Shown here one piece after another: positions 30,301 through 36,849 of a stretch of 64,000 nt of DNA. The DNA is from Acidobacteriota bacterium (GTDB taxonomy: Bacteria > Acidobacteriota > Polarisedimenticolia > Gp22-AA2). The notes under the pieces were generated by a model. The model did no database searches. It had not been told where the DNA came from and saw only the letters and a program-made list of their open reading frames with translations. The translations under genes were made by a program, and so were the position numbers. The stretch spans positions 1 to 64,000 of the forward strand of contig QHXX01000019.1 in assembly GCA_003223135.1 (NCBI GenBank), in the 5' to 3' direction. Every line of letters begins with the position of its first letter. The first letter of the stretch is position 1.

Positions 30301-33300
30301 CGTGTAGGCGATGTTGGCGCCTGCCGCCACGGGATCGGGGGCATCGGTCTTGGCGATGGTCAGGACGGGCGCCGAGGTCACCATCGTGGTGATAGGCAGC
30401 CCGGCCGTGGGGGCCGTCTCGTTGCTGTCGATACCGTACGTCGAATTGGTGATGACCGTGCCGTTCGCCAGCGGGCTGGCCGTCTGCACCACCAGCTGCA
30501 CGCTGCCCGACGTTCCGGCGCTCAGCGCCCCGATATTCCAGGTCACGATACCGGCGGCCAGCGTCCCGCCGCCGGTCGCCGAGACGAACGAGGTGTTCCC
30601 CGGCACGGTGTCGGTGATCACCACGCCCGTGGCGTTGGCGTTGCCGGTGTTCGAGTACGACAGCGTGTAGGTGATGTTGCTTCCCGCGTTGACCGGGTCG
30701 GGCGCGTCGGTCTTCGACAGGGTCAAGACCGGCGACGACGACACCGTCGTGGTGATGGCCGTGCCCGCCACCGGCGCCGTCTCGTTGCTGTCGATGCTGA
30801 ACGTGGCATTGGTGATCACACTGCCGTTCGCCAGGGGCGAGGCGACCTGAACGACCAGCTGCACCGAGCCCGAGCCGCCCGCCGCGAGGGCCCCGATGTT
30901 CCAGGTCACGACACCGGCGGCGAGCGTTCCACCGCCCGTCGCCGACACGAACGAGGTGTTCGCCGGGATGGTATCGGCGATCACGACCCCCGTCGCATTG
31001 GCGTTGCCGGTGTTCGAGTACGACAGCGTGTAGGTGATGTTGCTCCCGGCGTTCACCGGGTCGGGCGCGTCGGTCTTGGAGATCGTCAAGGCCGGGGAGG
31101 ATGAGACCGTCGTGGTGATGGCCGCGCCCGCCGCCGGGGTCGTCTCGTTGGAGTCGATGTTGAACGCGCCGTTGGTGATGACCGTGCCGTTCGCCAGCGG
31201 CGAGGTGACCTGCACGACGAGCTGCACCGAGCCGGACCCGCCGACCGCCAGGGCGCCGATGTTCCAGGTGACCACGCCGGCCGCCAGCGTGCCGCCGCCC
31301 GTCGCCGACACGAACGACGTGTTCGCGGGAATCGTGTCGGTGATGACCACGCCGCTCGCCGCCGCCGTGCCGGTGTTCGAGTAGGACAGCGTGTAGGTGA
31401 TGTTGCTCCCCGCGTTCACCGGATCCGGGGCGTCCGTCTTGGAGATCGTCAGCACCGGCTTCACGACCGTCGTGTTGGCGGTGGAGTTGCCCGGCCCGCC
31501 GAGGTTGTTGCAGGTGTCGCCATACGTCGTGGTCACGACGTCGTCCTTGGCCACGGCCAGGACACCGACGGCCGGATTGGCCACCACGCCTTCGGAGGTG
31601 GCGAGCGCGCCGGAGAAGACGCCGGTGTTCACGCCGGTCTCGGTCAGAGTCACGGTCTCAGTCTCCCCGGTCGCGGGATTGTTCACCGTGACGGTGAACG
31701 TCTGCGCGGTCGCCGGGTTGGTGTTCCGGTCGGCGTCGGTGACGCTGATGGCGATCGCCTGGGTCGGCAGGATCGTCGCGGAGGCGCTGAGTGTGCCGGT
31801 GACGCAGGACGTGGTCACGTTCGTCGTGGCGGTCACGGTCGCGGTACCACCGCCGGCGGTGAAGCCGTCGTTGTAGGTGGTGGTCAGGGTGTCGCCGGCC
31901 TTGACATTGAAGGTGCCGTCGTTGTTCGTGCCGGCCGCGGCCCCGAACACCGTCGCCACCGTGGCGGTGAACACACCCGTGTTCACGCCCGTCTCGGTGT
32001 AGGTGCGCGTCTCGCTCTCCCCCGTGGCCGGGTTCAGCGTGGTCAGGGCCAGCGTCTGCACCGTCGCCGGGTTGGTGTTCAGGTTCCGGTCGGTGAGGGT
32101 CAGGGTGACGCTGTTACCGGGGCTGATGGGCGTCGTCGAAGTCAGCGTGCCCGAGAAGCCGGCCGCCACGGTCGCGTTGGCCGTGTTCGTGTTGACGGCT
32201 GCCGTCTGGGCGCTGGCGATCGAGGCCACGTTCGAGATGACCGTGCCGCCGGCGACCGCGTCGCCGATGGTGGCGTCGAAGGTCAGCGTCGTCGTCGCCC
32301 CGGCGCCGTTCAGGGGCCCGACGTTCCAGACCAGATTCGGATTGCCGGCGGCGTTGGCGCCCGTGCCGGTAATCGAGCCGGCGACGTACGTGCTGTTGGC
32401 CGGCACGGTGTCGTTCACGACGATGCCGGTGGCGTTCATGTTGCCGCTGTTGCGCACGACGATCGTGTAGCGCAGGGTGTCGCCCGTGGTCACGAGCCCG
32501 CCGTTCAGGTCGCTCACCGTCTTGGTCGAGATGGAGAAATTCGGCGACGCCGTGATGTTGGTCGTGGCCGTCGTGGTGTTGACCGCGGCCGTCTGGGTGC
32601 TCGCGATGGACGCCGTGTTGGTGATCGAGGTCGTCCCCGCCGGCACCGGATTGTTGACCAGGACCTGGTAGGTCAGGTTCACCGTCGCCCCGGACGCCAC
32701 GTTGCCGACGTTCCAGACCAGGTTCGGATTGCCGGCGGCGCTGGCGCCCGGGCCGGTGATCGATAAGGCGACGTACGTGGTGTTGGGCGGCACGGTGTCG
32801 TTGACCACGACGCCCGTCGCGCCGCTCGATCCGGTATTGATCACGCTGAGGGTGTAGGTCAGCGTCGAGCCCGGGGTGGCCGCGGCGAAGTTGACCGTCT
32901 TGGTGCTGGTCGCGAAGGAGACCGGCGACTGGACCGTGGTGGTCGTGGTCGCCTGGATCGGCGACCCCAGACCGGTCTCGACGCTCACCCCGGACGCCGT
33001 GTTGATGATGACGGTGCCGTTGATCACGCCGGCGCCGACCTGGACCACGAGGGTCCGGGTGACCGAGGCGCCCGAGGCCATCGCCCCCACGTTCCAGGTG
33101 ACCGTCCCTCCCCCGAGCGTGCCGCCGTTGCTGGCCGAGACGAACGTGGTGTTCCCCGGCACGGCGTCCGTCAGGACGACCCCCGTGAGGCCGACGCTGC
33201 CGTTGTTGGTGATCGTGATCGTGTAGGTGATGTTGGCCCCGGCGGCGACCGGGTCGGGCGCGTCGGTCTTGGTCACGGCCATGTTGGCGGTGTTGCCGAC

Positions 33301-34599
33301 GAGGGTCGTGAAGGTCGCAGTGTCGCTGACCGCTGCGTTGAAGTTCGAGGTGGCCCGGATCTGGAAAGTGTCGGTCTGGTTGTTGCCGCCGCCCTGCGTC
33401 TTGGTGATACGCACCTGGTACGTGACGGTGGCGCCCGCGGCCATGTTCCCGGTGTCGGGCAGCCCGTCGCCGTCCGTGTCCGCCGCCGCCAGGACGGAGT
33501 CCCACGTGCCGTTGGCGTTCGAGTTGTCGGTCGCCAGGACGGTCGCGCCGGCCGCGTCGAGGAGCTCGATCTGCATGTTCCAGGGATTGGCGCCGATGAC
33601 GTCGGTCAGGTCGAAGCGATCGGTCCCGTTCCCGGTGTTGGTCACGGTGAACGTGTAGACGTACAGGGTGCCGTTCGAGGGCCGGATGATTCCCGACTGA
33701 TCCGGATCGACGATGACCGAGGCGACCTGGGTGACGGTCGTCGTGACCGTGTTCGAGGTCTTGGGATCCTGCGTGTTCCCAAGATTGTCCTGGAACGAGA
33801 TCGTGCCGCTGTTGCCGATCACCGTGCCGGCTGTGACGCCGGCGTTGACGGTAACCGTGAACTGCCGCGATCCCGAACCGCCGGCCGCGATCGCCCCGAT
33901 GCTCCAGGTCACCACACCACCGGTCAGGGTGCCTCCCCCCGTCGCGCTCTGGAACGTCGTGTTGGACGGCACGAAATCCGAAAGCGAGACGTTGGTCGCG
34001 CCCACGCTGCCGGCGTTGCTGTACGAGAGCGTGTAGGTGATCGGCTGTCCGGGGCCCGCGGTCGCCACGCTGCGCGTCTTCGTCAGCGTGATGTTCAGGG
34101 GATTCACGACCGTGATGTTCGTCGGATCGTTCGCCGCGCCGGTCGACGGGTCGTCTGAGAGGACGGTGATCGGCCCGGTCGCGGTGATCGTCGCCTGGTT
34201 GCCGATCACCAGGCCATTGGCCGCCCCGGCGCTGATCTGCACGTTGAACGTGACGGTCACGCTGCCGCCGGAAGCCGAAAGAGCACCGGCCTGGACCTGG
34301 AGCGGATTCCCCTCGATGATGATGTCGGTCGGATCGCTACTGGTCAGCGTCCCCGGGAGATAGGTGGTGTTGGCCGGGATCGGATCCGAGATCACGACGT
34401 TGGCCGCCGCCGTGGTGCCGGTGTCGGTGACGATGATGGTGTAGGTGAGCGTCTCGCTGGGACGCGGCGAGCCGCCGTTGTCGTCGGTCGCCGTCTTGGT
34501 GGCGACGAGATTGACGGCGGCGAGGGTCGCCCCCGACAGGGCCGGGCCCACAAGGAGCAGGGCCGCCAGGATCGTCCGCCGCAGGCCGGCCCGGCTCAT
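18331..34599 (-). CDS. Giant 5,422-aa envelope protein: DUF11 repeat array + SdrD_B + OmpA-like + C-terminal beta-barrel
   Basis: One uninterrupted frame of 16.3 kb. The ATG follows GGAGGCGGGCG and overlaps the upstream TGA (ATGA). Signal peptide at residues 1-28. Residues about 30-3900 are about 29 DUF11 ('conserved repeat domain') modules with the signature KTDAPDPV...GSNITYTLSYSNTG; near residues 860-1040 two different 'NTNPATVQT' domains interrupt them. An SdrD_B/CarboxypepD_reg-like domain (VGKVFDDKDGNGVQG) lies near 3916, a FlgD-like Ig segment near 4130, and an OmpA-like peptidoglycan-binding domain at about 4170-4280 with both key residues present (HTDNTGAAEWN and NRRVEI). Big-like domains follow, then from about 4550 long amphipathic beta strands ending in RGYFFRIQGKY, a terminal aromatic typical of outer-membrane barrels. 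It is probably a surface adhesin or stalk anchored by its own barrel. Length and domain order are unusual. Confidence 0.88.
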   Translation of the reverse strand: MSRAGLRRTILAALLLVGPALSGATLAAVNLVATKTATDDNGGSPRPSETLTYTIIVTDTGTTAAANVVISDPIPANTTYLPGTLTSSDPTDIIIEGNPLQVQAGALSASGGSVTVTFNVQISAGAANGLVIGNQATITATGPITVLSDDPSTGAANDPTNITVVNPLNITLTKTRSVATAGPGQPITYTLSYSNAGSVGATNVSLSDFVPSNTTFQSATGGGTLTGGVVTWSIGAIAAGGSGSRQFTVTVNAGVTAGTVIGNSGTISFQDNLGNTQDPKTSNTVTTTVTQVASVIVDPDQSGIIRPSNGTLYVYTFTVTNTGNGTDRFDLTDVIGANPWNMQIELLDAAGATVLATDNSNANGTWDSVLAAADTDGDGLPDTGNMAAGATVTYQVRITKTQGGGNNQTDTFQIRATSNFNAAVSDTATFTTLVGNTANMAVTKTDAPDPVAAGANITYTITITNNGSVGLTGVVLTDAVPGNTTFVSASNGGTLGGGTVTWNVGAMASGASVTRTLVVQVGAGVINGTVIINTASGVSVETGLGSPIQATTTTTVQSPVSFATSTKTVNFAAATPGSTLTYTLSVINTGSSGATGVVVNDTVPPNTTYVALSITGPGASAAGNPNLVWNVGNVASGATVNLTYQVLVNNPVPAGTTSITNTASIASTQTAAVNTTTATTNITASPNFSISTKTVSDLNGGLVTTGDTLRYTIVVRNSGNMNATGIVVNDTVPANSTYVAGSITGTGANAAGNPNLVWNVGPLNGAGATTTLTFDATIGDAVAGGTVISNVASIASAQTAAVNTNTANATVAAGFSGTLTSTTPISPGNSVTLTLTDRNLNTNPATVQTLALTTLNPATGESETRTYTETGVNTGVFTATVATVFGAAAGTNNDGTFNVKAGDTLTTTYNDGFTAGGGTATVTATTNVTTSCVTGTLSASATILPTQAIAISVTDADRNTNPATAQTFTVTVNNPATGETETVTLTETGVNTGVFSGALATSEGVVANPAVGVLAVAKDDVVTTTYGDTCNNLGGPGNSTANTTVVKPVLTISKTDAPDPVNAGSNITYTLSYSNTGTAAASGVVITDTIPANTSFVSATGGGTLAAGVVTWNIGALAVGGSGSVQLVVQVTSPLANGTVITNGAFNIDSNETTPAAGAAITTTVSSSPALTISKTDAPDPVNAGSNITYTLSYSNTGNANATGVVIADTIPANTSFVSATGGGTLAAGVVTWNIGALAAGGSGSVQLVVQVASPLANGSVITNATFSIDSNETAPVAGTAITTTVSSSPVLTLSKTDAPDPVNAGSNITYTLSYSNTGNANATGVVITDTVPGNTSFVSATGGGTLAAGIVTWNIGALSAGTSGSVQLVVQTASPLANGTVITNSTYGIDSNETAPTAGLPITTMVTSAPVLTIAKTDAPDPVAAGANIAYTLSFSNTGNANATGVVVTDTVPANTGFVSASGGGTLAAGVVTWNVGILAAGATMTRTLTVQVASPLANGTVITNAAYNVDSNETAPVAGAAITTTVTSSPVLAISKTDAPDPVPAGNNITYTISFSNSGNANATGVVITDTVPGNTSFVSATGGGTLAAGVVTWNVGALAAGGSGSVQLVVQVGSPLPNGTLITNGAYNIDSNETAPLAGASITTTVTSDPILNISKTDSPDPAVAGTDNITYTLSYSNTGTANASGVVITDNVPANTSFVSATAGGTLAAGVVTWNVGALAAGGSGSVQLVVPINTPLANDTTITNATYAIDCNETAPTSGAAITTTVLSDPRFNLTKVDAPDPVGAGSNITYTIGYQNVGTNNATGVVISDSLPANTTFVSATAGGTLAAGIVTWNIGAVNAGSSGSVQLVVRVNSPLANGTVITNTGWTIDSNESLPQTGPNATTTVTSAPVLTLSKTDAPDPVAAGANITYTLSYGNAGNMNASGVAITDTIPANTTFVSATGGGTLAAGVVTWNLGALNAGSSGTVQLVVQVASPLANGTVITNATYQITSNETAPVSGAAVTTTVSATPTLTISKTDAPDPVVAGNNITYTLSFSNTGTANASGVVVSDTIPANTTFVSATAGGTPAAGVVTWNIGALNVGSSSSVQLVVQVASPLANGTLITNATYGIDSNETAPAAGALITTTVSSAPVLAIVKTDAPDPVIAGNNITYTLSYSNTGNANASGVVITDTIPANTTFVSATGGGTLAAGVVTWNIGALNAGSSSSVQLVVQVTSPLANGTLITNSTYGIDSSETAPIAGAAITTTVSTLPVLSISKSDAPDPVNAGSNITYTLSYSNTGNANASGIVITDTIPANTTFVSATGGGTLAAGVVTWNIGALNSGSSSSVQLVVQVASPLANGTVISNATYGIDSNETAPVAGGMAPTTVSSAPVLAIAKADAPDPVSAGSDITYTLSYSNTGNANASGVVITDTVPANTTFVSATGGGTLAAGVVTWNIGSLNAGSSSSVQLVVQVTSPLANGTVITNPTYSIDSTETAPTAGAAITTTVTSSPVLAISKGDAPDPVSAGSNITYTLSYSDTGNANATGVVITDTIPANTTFVSTTAGGTLAAGVVTWNLGIVSAGSAGSVQLVVRADSPLANGTVITNSTYAIDSNETAPVSGAAITTTVTSAPDLGLSKTDAPDPVAAGNNVTYTLSYSNSGNEDATGVVITDTVPANVTFVSATAGGTLAAGVVTWNIGGLGAGASGTVQMTVQVQSPLPNGTLITNGSYSIDCNQTAPVAGAVITTTVTSDPILNISKTDAPDPAVAGTDNITYTLSYSNAGNADGTGVVISDALPAGTTFVSATGGGTLAAGVVTWNLGTVASGASGSVQLVVSINTPVANGSVITNGTYSIDCNETAPVGGAAATTTVLSNTRFTLTKTDAPDPVAAGSNITYTLGYQNTGTSNATGVVLSDPLPANTVFVSATAGGTLAAGVVTWNIGAVSAGGSGSVQLVVRVNSPLANGTVITNTGWTIDSNEILPQTGPDATTTVTSSPVLNISKTDAPDPVTAGNNITYTLSWSNTGNENATGVVVSEAVPANTTFVSATGGGSLSGGVVTWNIGALNTGASSTAQLVVRVNSPLANGTVITNGSYQIDSNETAPTAGAAVTTTVSSAPVLNISKTDAPDPVNAGSAITYTISYSNTGMADATGVAITDTVPTNTTFVSATGGGSFAAGIVTWNLGNLPASASGSVQLVVQVVTPLANGTVITNGAYAIDSNETAPTGGVAVTTTVNSSPVISVSKTGAPDPVNAGSNITYTLSYVNTGTADATGVVVRDTLPANTTFVSATAGGTLAAGVVTWNIGALAASASGSVQLVVRVNSPLPNGILITNTTYSIDSNETPLIAGLATSNTVTSTVSLSATKTFTDLNGGALQPGDVVRYTITVTNSGNGDASGVLLSDAIPANTTLVPGSLTSDDPSDVLSPGNPLTVAIGNLNGAGGADNDVVVSFRVQVADPLANGTVIGNQATITANGGIGIITDDPSTPAPNDATARTVSSAPVLRASKTAVDDNGAPLFENETVTYAVTVTNSGNDDATGVVLTDAIPANTTLVPGSLSSDDPADVTVEGNPLSVTIGTLSGAGGADSDVVVTFRVLLNTPLAGGAVIGNQAQVTANGGISLVSDDPGTAAPNDATNMVVASSGPVIAFHETVADLSGGSLNPGDTLVYTMTITNSGFGAASGVVVSDPVPAGTTYVAASIAGPGADDSGAPNLVWNVGNIPSMTTVTLIYHVSVDGTTPGGTVISNQGSLTAAGPLSAISDDPGRADALETGNNPADPADDDPTLTAPVFLGDVLRVAVSSDTPAARRGDFVLYTITVTNPTALAVTNVDLTDLLPVGVQMLSGTLSLCAPACAVQPDPALAIPRLIPVGAVNPGQTVTLTYRALVNTGALLGDLVTRVRAQDAVAQPLSALADNTVALLEDPEFDLGTIVGKVFDDKDGNGVQGMGENGVGGVMVAMEDGVYAVTDGNGMYHIAAVRPGNRLVKINTHTLPPNDGLTLPEAQTVTLTPGLLAKVNFGARLKPPLVIKQGRPGTYGIAVTEEKVEAQAEVLGNLDDMTAVVNGVAARLPKTRVKMDVMSLERNLRIVNGRLDKPAVFRVSYPHDRFLKEWVFEVFDAQMRRIRGFRGTDQKTTQIVWDGKDAAGNLVKGGAIYQYQLTIEFTDGSLSKSPLRIFGVNRTNAISFELTGASFETNTAVLNQSAMATLKEVADTLKKYPDEKVVVRGHTDNTGAAEWNSRLSLMRADAVKAYLVAAGIDGERLTSEGRGSASPIEPNTTSAGRARNRRVEIKALLEDTELARTYAETSTSGERQVVVNGKTIPADDDGSFRTVVDPIKDNGRVYVGIKTEDGGVAATTVTLPTITILEPTTDVKLEIGRREDVIKLMQPTPSKDGPRYPTIKIRVRGRTEPGNQVLVDGEAVEVQATGGFDTQLPLAVGENTFGVVAVAPNGNTSLVNLAVNLSGVDKKLDLIIVRKPVPQFSIELPPRGAVLSSPNLFVRGTAPAKAAVTINKWRMPVMPNGTFSGTIRLPEGPSVIDVVVSMPNSTEGRVGVPVQVGSNYIFLVALGDATINKVTTEGPVPDKYKDDLFVDGRAAFYLKGRIQGKYLITASMDTGDGNLKDAGSRLGQRDNSSFYRNLDPDAFYPVYGDSSRTYADTNSQGRFYVLFEAPYGTAQWGNYNSGITGNEFSTFNRSLYGGKATWKSLSRRQDGQPLGQVMVFGAVPETRPAHDEFAGTGGSLYFLRSQGVVPGSEKVRLEVRDKITGIPVANVTRRNYVDYEIDYAEGRILFRAPVSSVTDSTTIINDGILNGNPVFVVVDYEFTDLSGSAIDVNTYGARAKTALGERVMVGGTFVQEERPTGTYQLTGGDVTARIGSSSSVVAEFSQSANESLPQFVSTDGGLNFSQKSVPFSNQKAQAYRFEYAAGQGPVRATGYLRHIDAGFSSSFTVAQNESDQAGVTLGFKMGKTGTLNLLVDNNEVKGIATILTSTLQGQKTFGKFGTTVEVRYRSTDNVALPDTAEGIGAIRFDYRPTAKLDFYTRYQDDFLQQVGGASATTGTRRQTAVGVDAQVSAKVTAKAELIDTELGNGALVGLTTKVDERTLLYGTYAMSPDHTGAMTGVLTAGAATALGDRTRLYTEEQFKTSDKEISNSTVVGLNTKVTDRLTTGANFERTRLNGTGTNPDTLRQAASLSASYAQTWFKIFSKFELRHDEAPSPGLPAPPTDRDQWLASSALELKLSRDFTFLGRLNYGVTTDNVTGADETLFREQSYGIAYRPVAYDWIQILARYTQIENLPPASQSAVRDRKTDQVLSLQTVVDLHRRLSLTEKYAIRDRAIDQAVLADLKSRLRLWINRFNYHLSDTWDAALEYRTLMMDRGADDSSNGYLFEVNRLFLKHLRVGVGYNFTDFTDNEFSANDYSARGYFFRIQGKY
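24560..31460 (-). repeat. 19 tandem 363/366-nt in-frame repeats inside the giant gene
   Basis: Nineteen consecutive modules of 121-122 codons each (about 6.9 kb) share K(T/S/G/A)DAPDPV at the start and NGT(V/L)ITN...IDSNETAP near the end, within residues about 1047-3347. Two modules carry one extra codon (PAVAGTDN). The GC-rich opposite strand gives the regular 120-residue shadow ORFs in the track. A higher-order unit is visible: the segment cggatccgag recurs at 26371 and 29641, exactly 3,270 nt apart (eight modules of 363 plus one of 366). Confidence 0.92.
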
Positions 34600-36464
34600 C
34601 GCCCGCCTCCGCGCACCACTCGCACCAGCGAGGCGACCACGTCAGGATCGTGCTTGCGGCCGCGTCTTTTCTGGATCGCCTCGAGAGCCTGCGTGAGGGC
34701 GCGCGCGTCCTGCGCGTTCGGGCACCGGGCGACGAACTCCTCGGCGGCGGCCAGTATGCGCGACTCGACGGGCACGCCGCCGGCCCCGAGCGGCGCGGGA
34801 GAGGCGTCGAACCAGTCGGCGGAACGCAGGATGATCTCGCGCACGGCGCGCAGCGAGGCGATCGGCGCCAGAAGGCGCTCGGTGGCCATGACCGCGACGG
34901 GGAACCACTCGGCCGCGGGGCGCAGGCGCCCGCCGGCGCGCTCCTGCTCCTCGGGACGCGCCGTGAGGCGTCCCAGCTCATGCAGGGCCGCGGCGCGAAC
35001 GGCCAGCTCGACGCGCTCCTCCGGCAGGCCCAGGTCCCGGGCGATCTCACCGGCCAGTTCCGCCATCCGCCTCGAATGGCCTTGCGTTTCGGGGCGCAGC
35101 TCCTCCATCGCCCGGATCGCGGCGACGAGCGCCGCGAGGTAGCCGCCCTCCATCTCCTTCACCAGGCGGGCGTTTTCGATGGCGACCGCCATCTGCGACG
35201 CGAGGGTGGAGAGAAATTCGAGGTCCTGCTCCGTGAACGGCTCGCCGGAGTGCTTGTCGCTGACATTGATGACGCCGACCCGGCGGCGCTGGTAACGGAT
35301 CGGATAGGAGACCGTGAGGGGCGTGACCATGAAGGAGGCGGTCGAGTACTTGCCGCCCGTGCGCAGCGTCTTCAGTTCCGTCTTCTCGATATCCTGCACG
35401 AGGAGAGGCGACTGCGTGGCGGCGACGCGCCCCGCGATGCCCTCCCCCACGCGAACGGTGCGCCGGAGCCCGTCCTCATCCGGGATGCCGACCGAGGCGA
35501 CGAGCGTCATCGTGTCGTGGTCGGCCTCCGACACCAGCACCGAGACGCGGCGCGCCTTGAGGTGCTGGGCCACCAGGCGCACGAGCGAGTCGTACAGATC
35601 GACCGTGTCCAGGACGCCGGTGGTTGCCTTGCCGATCTCGTTGACGGCCGCCAGGCGGGCCACCGTTTCGGTCAGCTCCACGTTGCGCGACTGGAGGCTT
35701 GTGACCAGCATGCGGTTTTCTTCGGCCAGGCGGCGCTTCTCCAGGGCGCGGTCGACCACGCGATGGAGCGCGTCCAGCTCGGGAAGGGGCTTGGTGATGA
35801 GGTCGTAGGCGCCGTCGCGCAGCGCCTCGATCGCCGTGTCCAGGCTGGCGTGCGCGGTGATGACGATGACCTCGGCGCCGGGGCTCAGCTGCTTGACCGT
35901 CTTGAGGACTTCGAGACCCGATACCCCGGGCATGCGGACGTCGGTGAGGACGATGTCGCACGGGTGCGCCCGGAAGATCTCGATGCCGCGCGCGCCGTCC
36001 TCGGCCGCCGCGACGCTGTGTCCGGCCTCGGTCAGGGCGGCCACCAGGAACTTGCGGACCGAGGCGTCGTCATCGATCACCAGGAGGCGGCCGGGGGCCT
36101 CGGACGCACCCGCCGTGGAAGGCCACGCCTCGCCGGCGGAGGAGGAGTCGGCGGGGGCGGCCTCAGTGAGCCTTGTCTTCCCGGCCGCCTCAAGGCGCGG
36201 ACCCGATGCGTCCCTATGGAGCGAGTAGAAGGCGGTGCCGCCGATGAGGCGCCTGTCGAGAAGCCCCTGCGCGTGCAGCTCGGCGACGGAGCGCTCGACG
36301 AGGCTCTTGTCTCCGCGCACCCAGAAGCGGGCGATCCCTTCCACCGAATCCATCGCTTCGGAGTTGCGGCGAAAATAGCCCAGCACCCGCTCGGTGATCT
36401 CGGGACGCGCCGCGTCGGCGGGCTTTCCCGCCGGCTGCGGCTGCGCTCCCTTGACGGACCCCAT
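34596..36464 (-). CDS. Regulator: winged-helix-like N-terminus, REC, GAF and degenerate HD-GYP-like domain
   Basis: First gene of the giant-protein block, ATG after CCGGAGGTCCGTCCG. Residues 25-80 (ITERVLGYFRRNSEAMDS, then GLLDRRLIGG) look like a small winged helix. The REC domain at about 125-240 has pocket VIDDDAS and Asp175 (IVLTDVRMPG). A GAF domain covers about 265-430 (VRVGEGIAGRVAATQ, GVINVSD). A helical HD-like domain starts near 440: HSRRMAELAGEIARDLGLPE followed by HELGRL where active enzymes have HDIGK, and no GYP loop. Cyclic-di-GMP hydrolysis is therefore unlikely, and the domain may bind ligand or partner instead. Its TGA overlaps the giant's ATG, so the two are translationally coupled. 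It probably controls production of the giant. Confidence 0.8.
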   Translation of the reverse strand: MGSVKGAQPQPAGKPADAARPEITERVLGYFRRNSEAMDSVEGIARFWVRGDKSLVERSVAELHAQGLLDRRLIGGTAFYSLHRDASGPRLEAAGKTRLTEAAPADSSSAGEAWPSTAGASEAPGRLLVIDDDASVRKFLVAALTEAGHSVAAAEDGARGIEIFRAHPCDIVLTDVRMPGVSGLEVLKTVKQLSPGAEVIVITAHASLDTAIEALRDGAYDLITKPLPELDALHRVVDRALEKRRLAEENRMLVTSLQSRNVELTETVARLAAVNEIGKATTGVLDTVDLYDSLVRLVAQHLKARRVSVLVSEADHDTMTLVASVGIPDEDGLRRTVRVGEGIAGRVAATQSPLLVQDIEKTELKTLRTGGKYSTASFMVTPLTVSYPIRYQRRRVGVINVSDKHSGEPFTEQDLEFLSTLASQMAVAIENARLVKEMEGGYLAALVAAIRAMEELRPETQGHSRRMAELAGEIARDLGLPEERVELAVRAAALHELGRLTARPEEQERAGGRLRPAAEWFPVAVMATERLLAPIASLRAVREIILRSADWFDASPAPLGAGGVPVESRILAAAEEFVARCPNAQDARALTQALEAIQKRRGRKHDPDVVASLVRVVRGGGR

Positions 36465-36557
36465 CGGACGGACCTCCGGGGTCCTGTATTGCGAAGGACG
36501 TGCCCTCCGAGCGCATTCCCCGACGGCCGCCGCGGCTGCGTGTTTTCAAGAGGTTAT

Positions 36558-36575
36558 CGAATCCCGCCGGATTCG
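36558..36575. promoter_or_regulatory. Perfect inverted repeat CGAATCC-CGCC-GGATTCG
   Basis: Seven-base arms with a four-base centre, located 94 bp upstream of the minus-strand regulator start and about 200 bp before the plus-strand promoter. The lack of a T-run and the divergent position favour an operator over a terminator. The binding protein is unknown. Confidence 0.4.
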
Positions 36576-36778
36576 CGCAGGGGGGTCATGACAGTTTGCG
36601 GCATCGATCCCGTGTGGTTTTCCCCACGGCAGGTCCGTCATCACGATCTTGCATGGGGGGATTTTGGTCCGCATGAGGGGGAACCCACCCGGCCCCGAAC
36701 GGTCCAGGAAATCCTGGCGCGGGGGTTTGTGCGACGGGTGGATGGTCTGTCTCGAGCTCCAACCAGGAATTCACCTCA

Positions 36779-36807
36779 TTGATGTTCGCCCGCCCGGAAT
36801 CTATCCT
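36779..36807 (+). promoter_or_regulatory. Putative sigma-70 promoter of the GGDEF-EAL gene
   Basis: TTGATG, 17-nt spacer, TATCCT. The predicted start is near 36814, giving a leader of about 36 nt that contains the GAGGAG ribosome binding site at 36838. Confidence 0.4.
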
Positions 36808-36849
36808 TATGTAGGGAAGATGGACGATAAAGGCTTCGAGGAGCGAAAG

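Larger units (their letters stand above)
36465..36849. other. 385-bp divergent intergenic region between the giant-protein operon and the GGDEF-EAL gene
   Basis: It contains no convincing gene. It holds a perfect 7-bp inverted repeat at 36558-36575 and, on the plus strand, a sigma-70-like promoter (36779-36807) before the GGDEF-EAL gene. I found no clear -35/-10 pair for the minus-strand operon. ORF-track extensions of the GGDEF-EAL frame back into this region (from 36649) lack a ribosome binding site. Confidence 0.6.

Noticed and set aside
24560-31460. Regular repeats that could be mistaken for CRISPR or satellite DNA
   Set aside because: Units are 363-366 nt, stay in frame and encode DUF11 modules, and there are no spacers or cas genes.
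24629-31876. Series of plus-strand ORFs of about 120 residues at regular spacing
   Set aside because: They are shadows of the 363-nt repeats in the giant gene; the regular spacing comes from the repeat, not from real small genes.
36700-36740. Possible sigma-54 promoter (CTGGCGCGGGGGTTTGTGC)
   Set aside because: The GG and GC dinucleotides are not at the required 10-nt separation.
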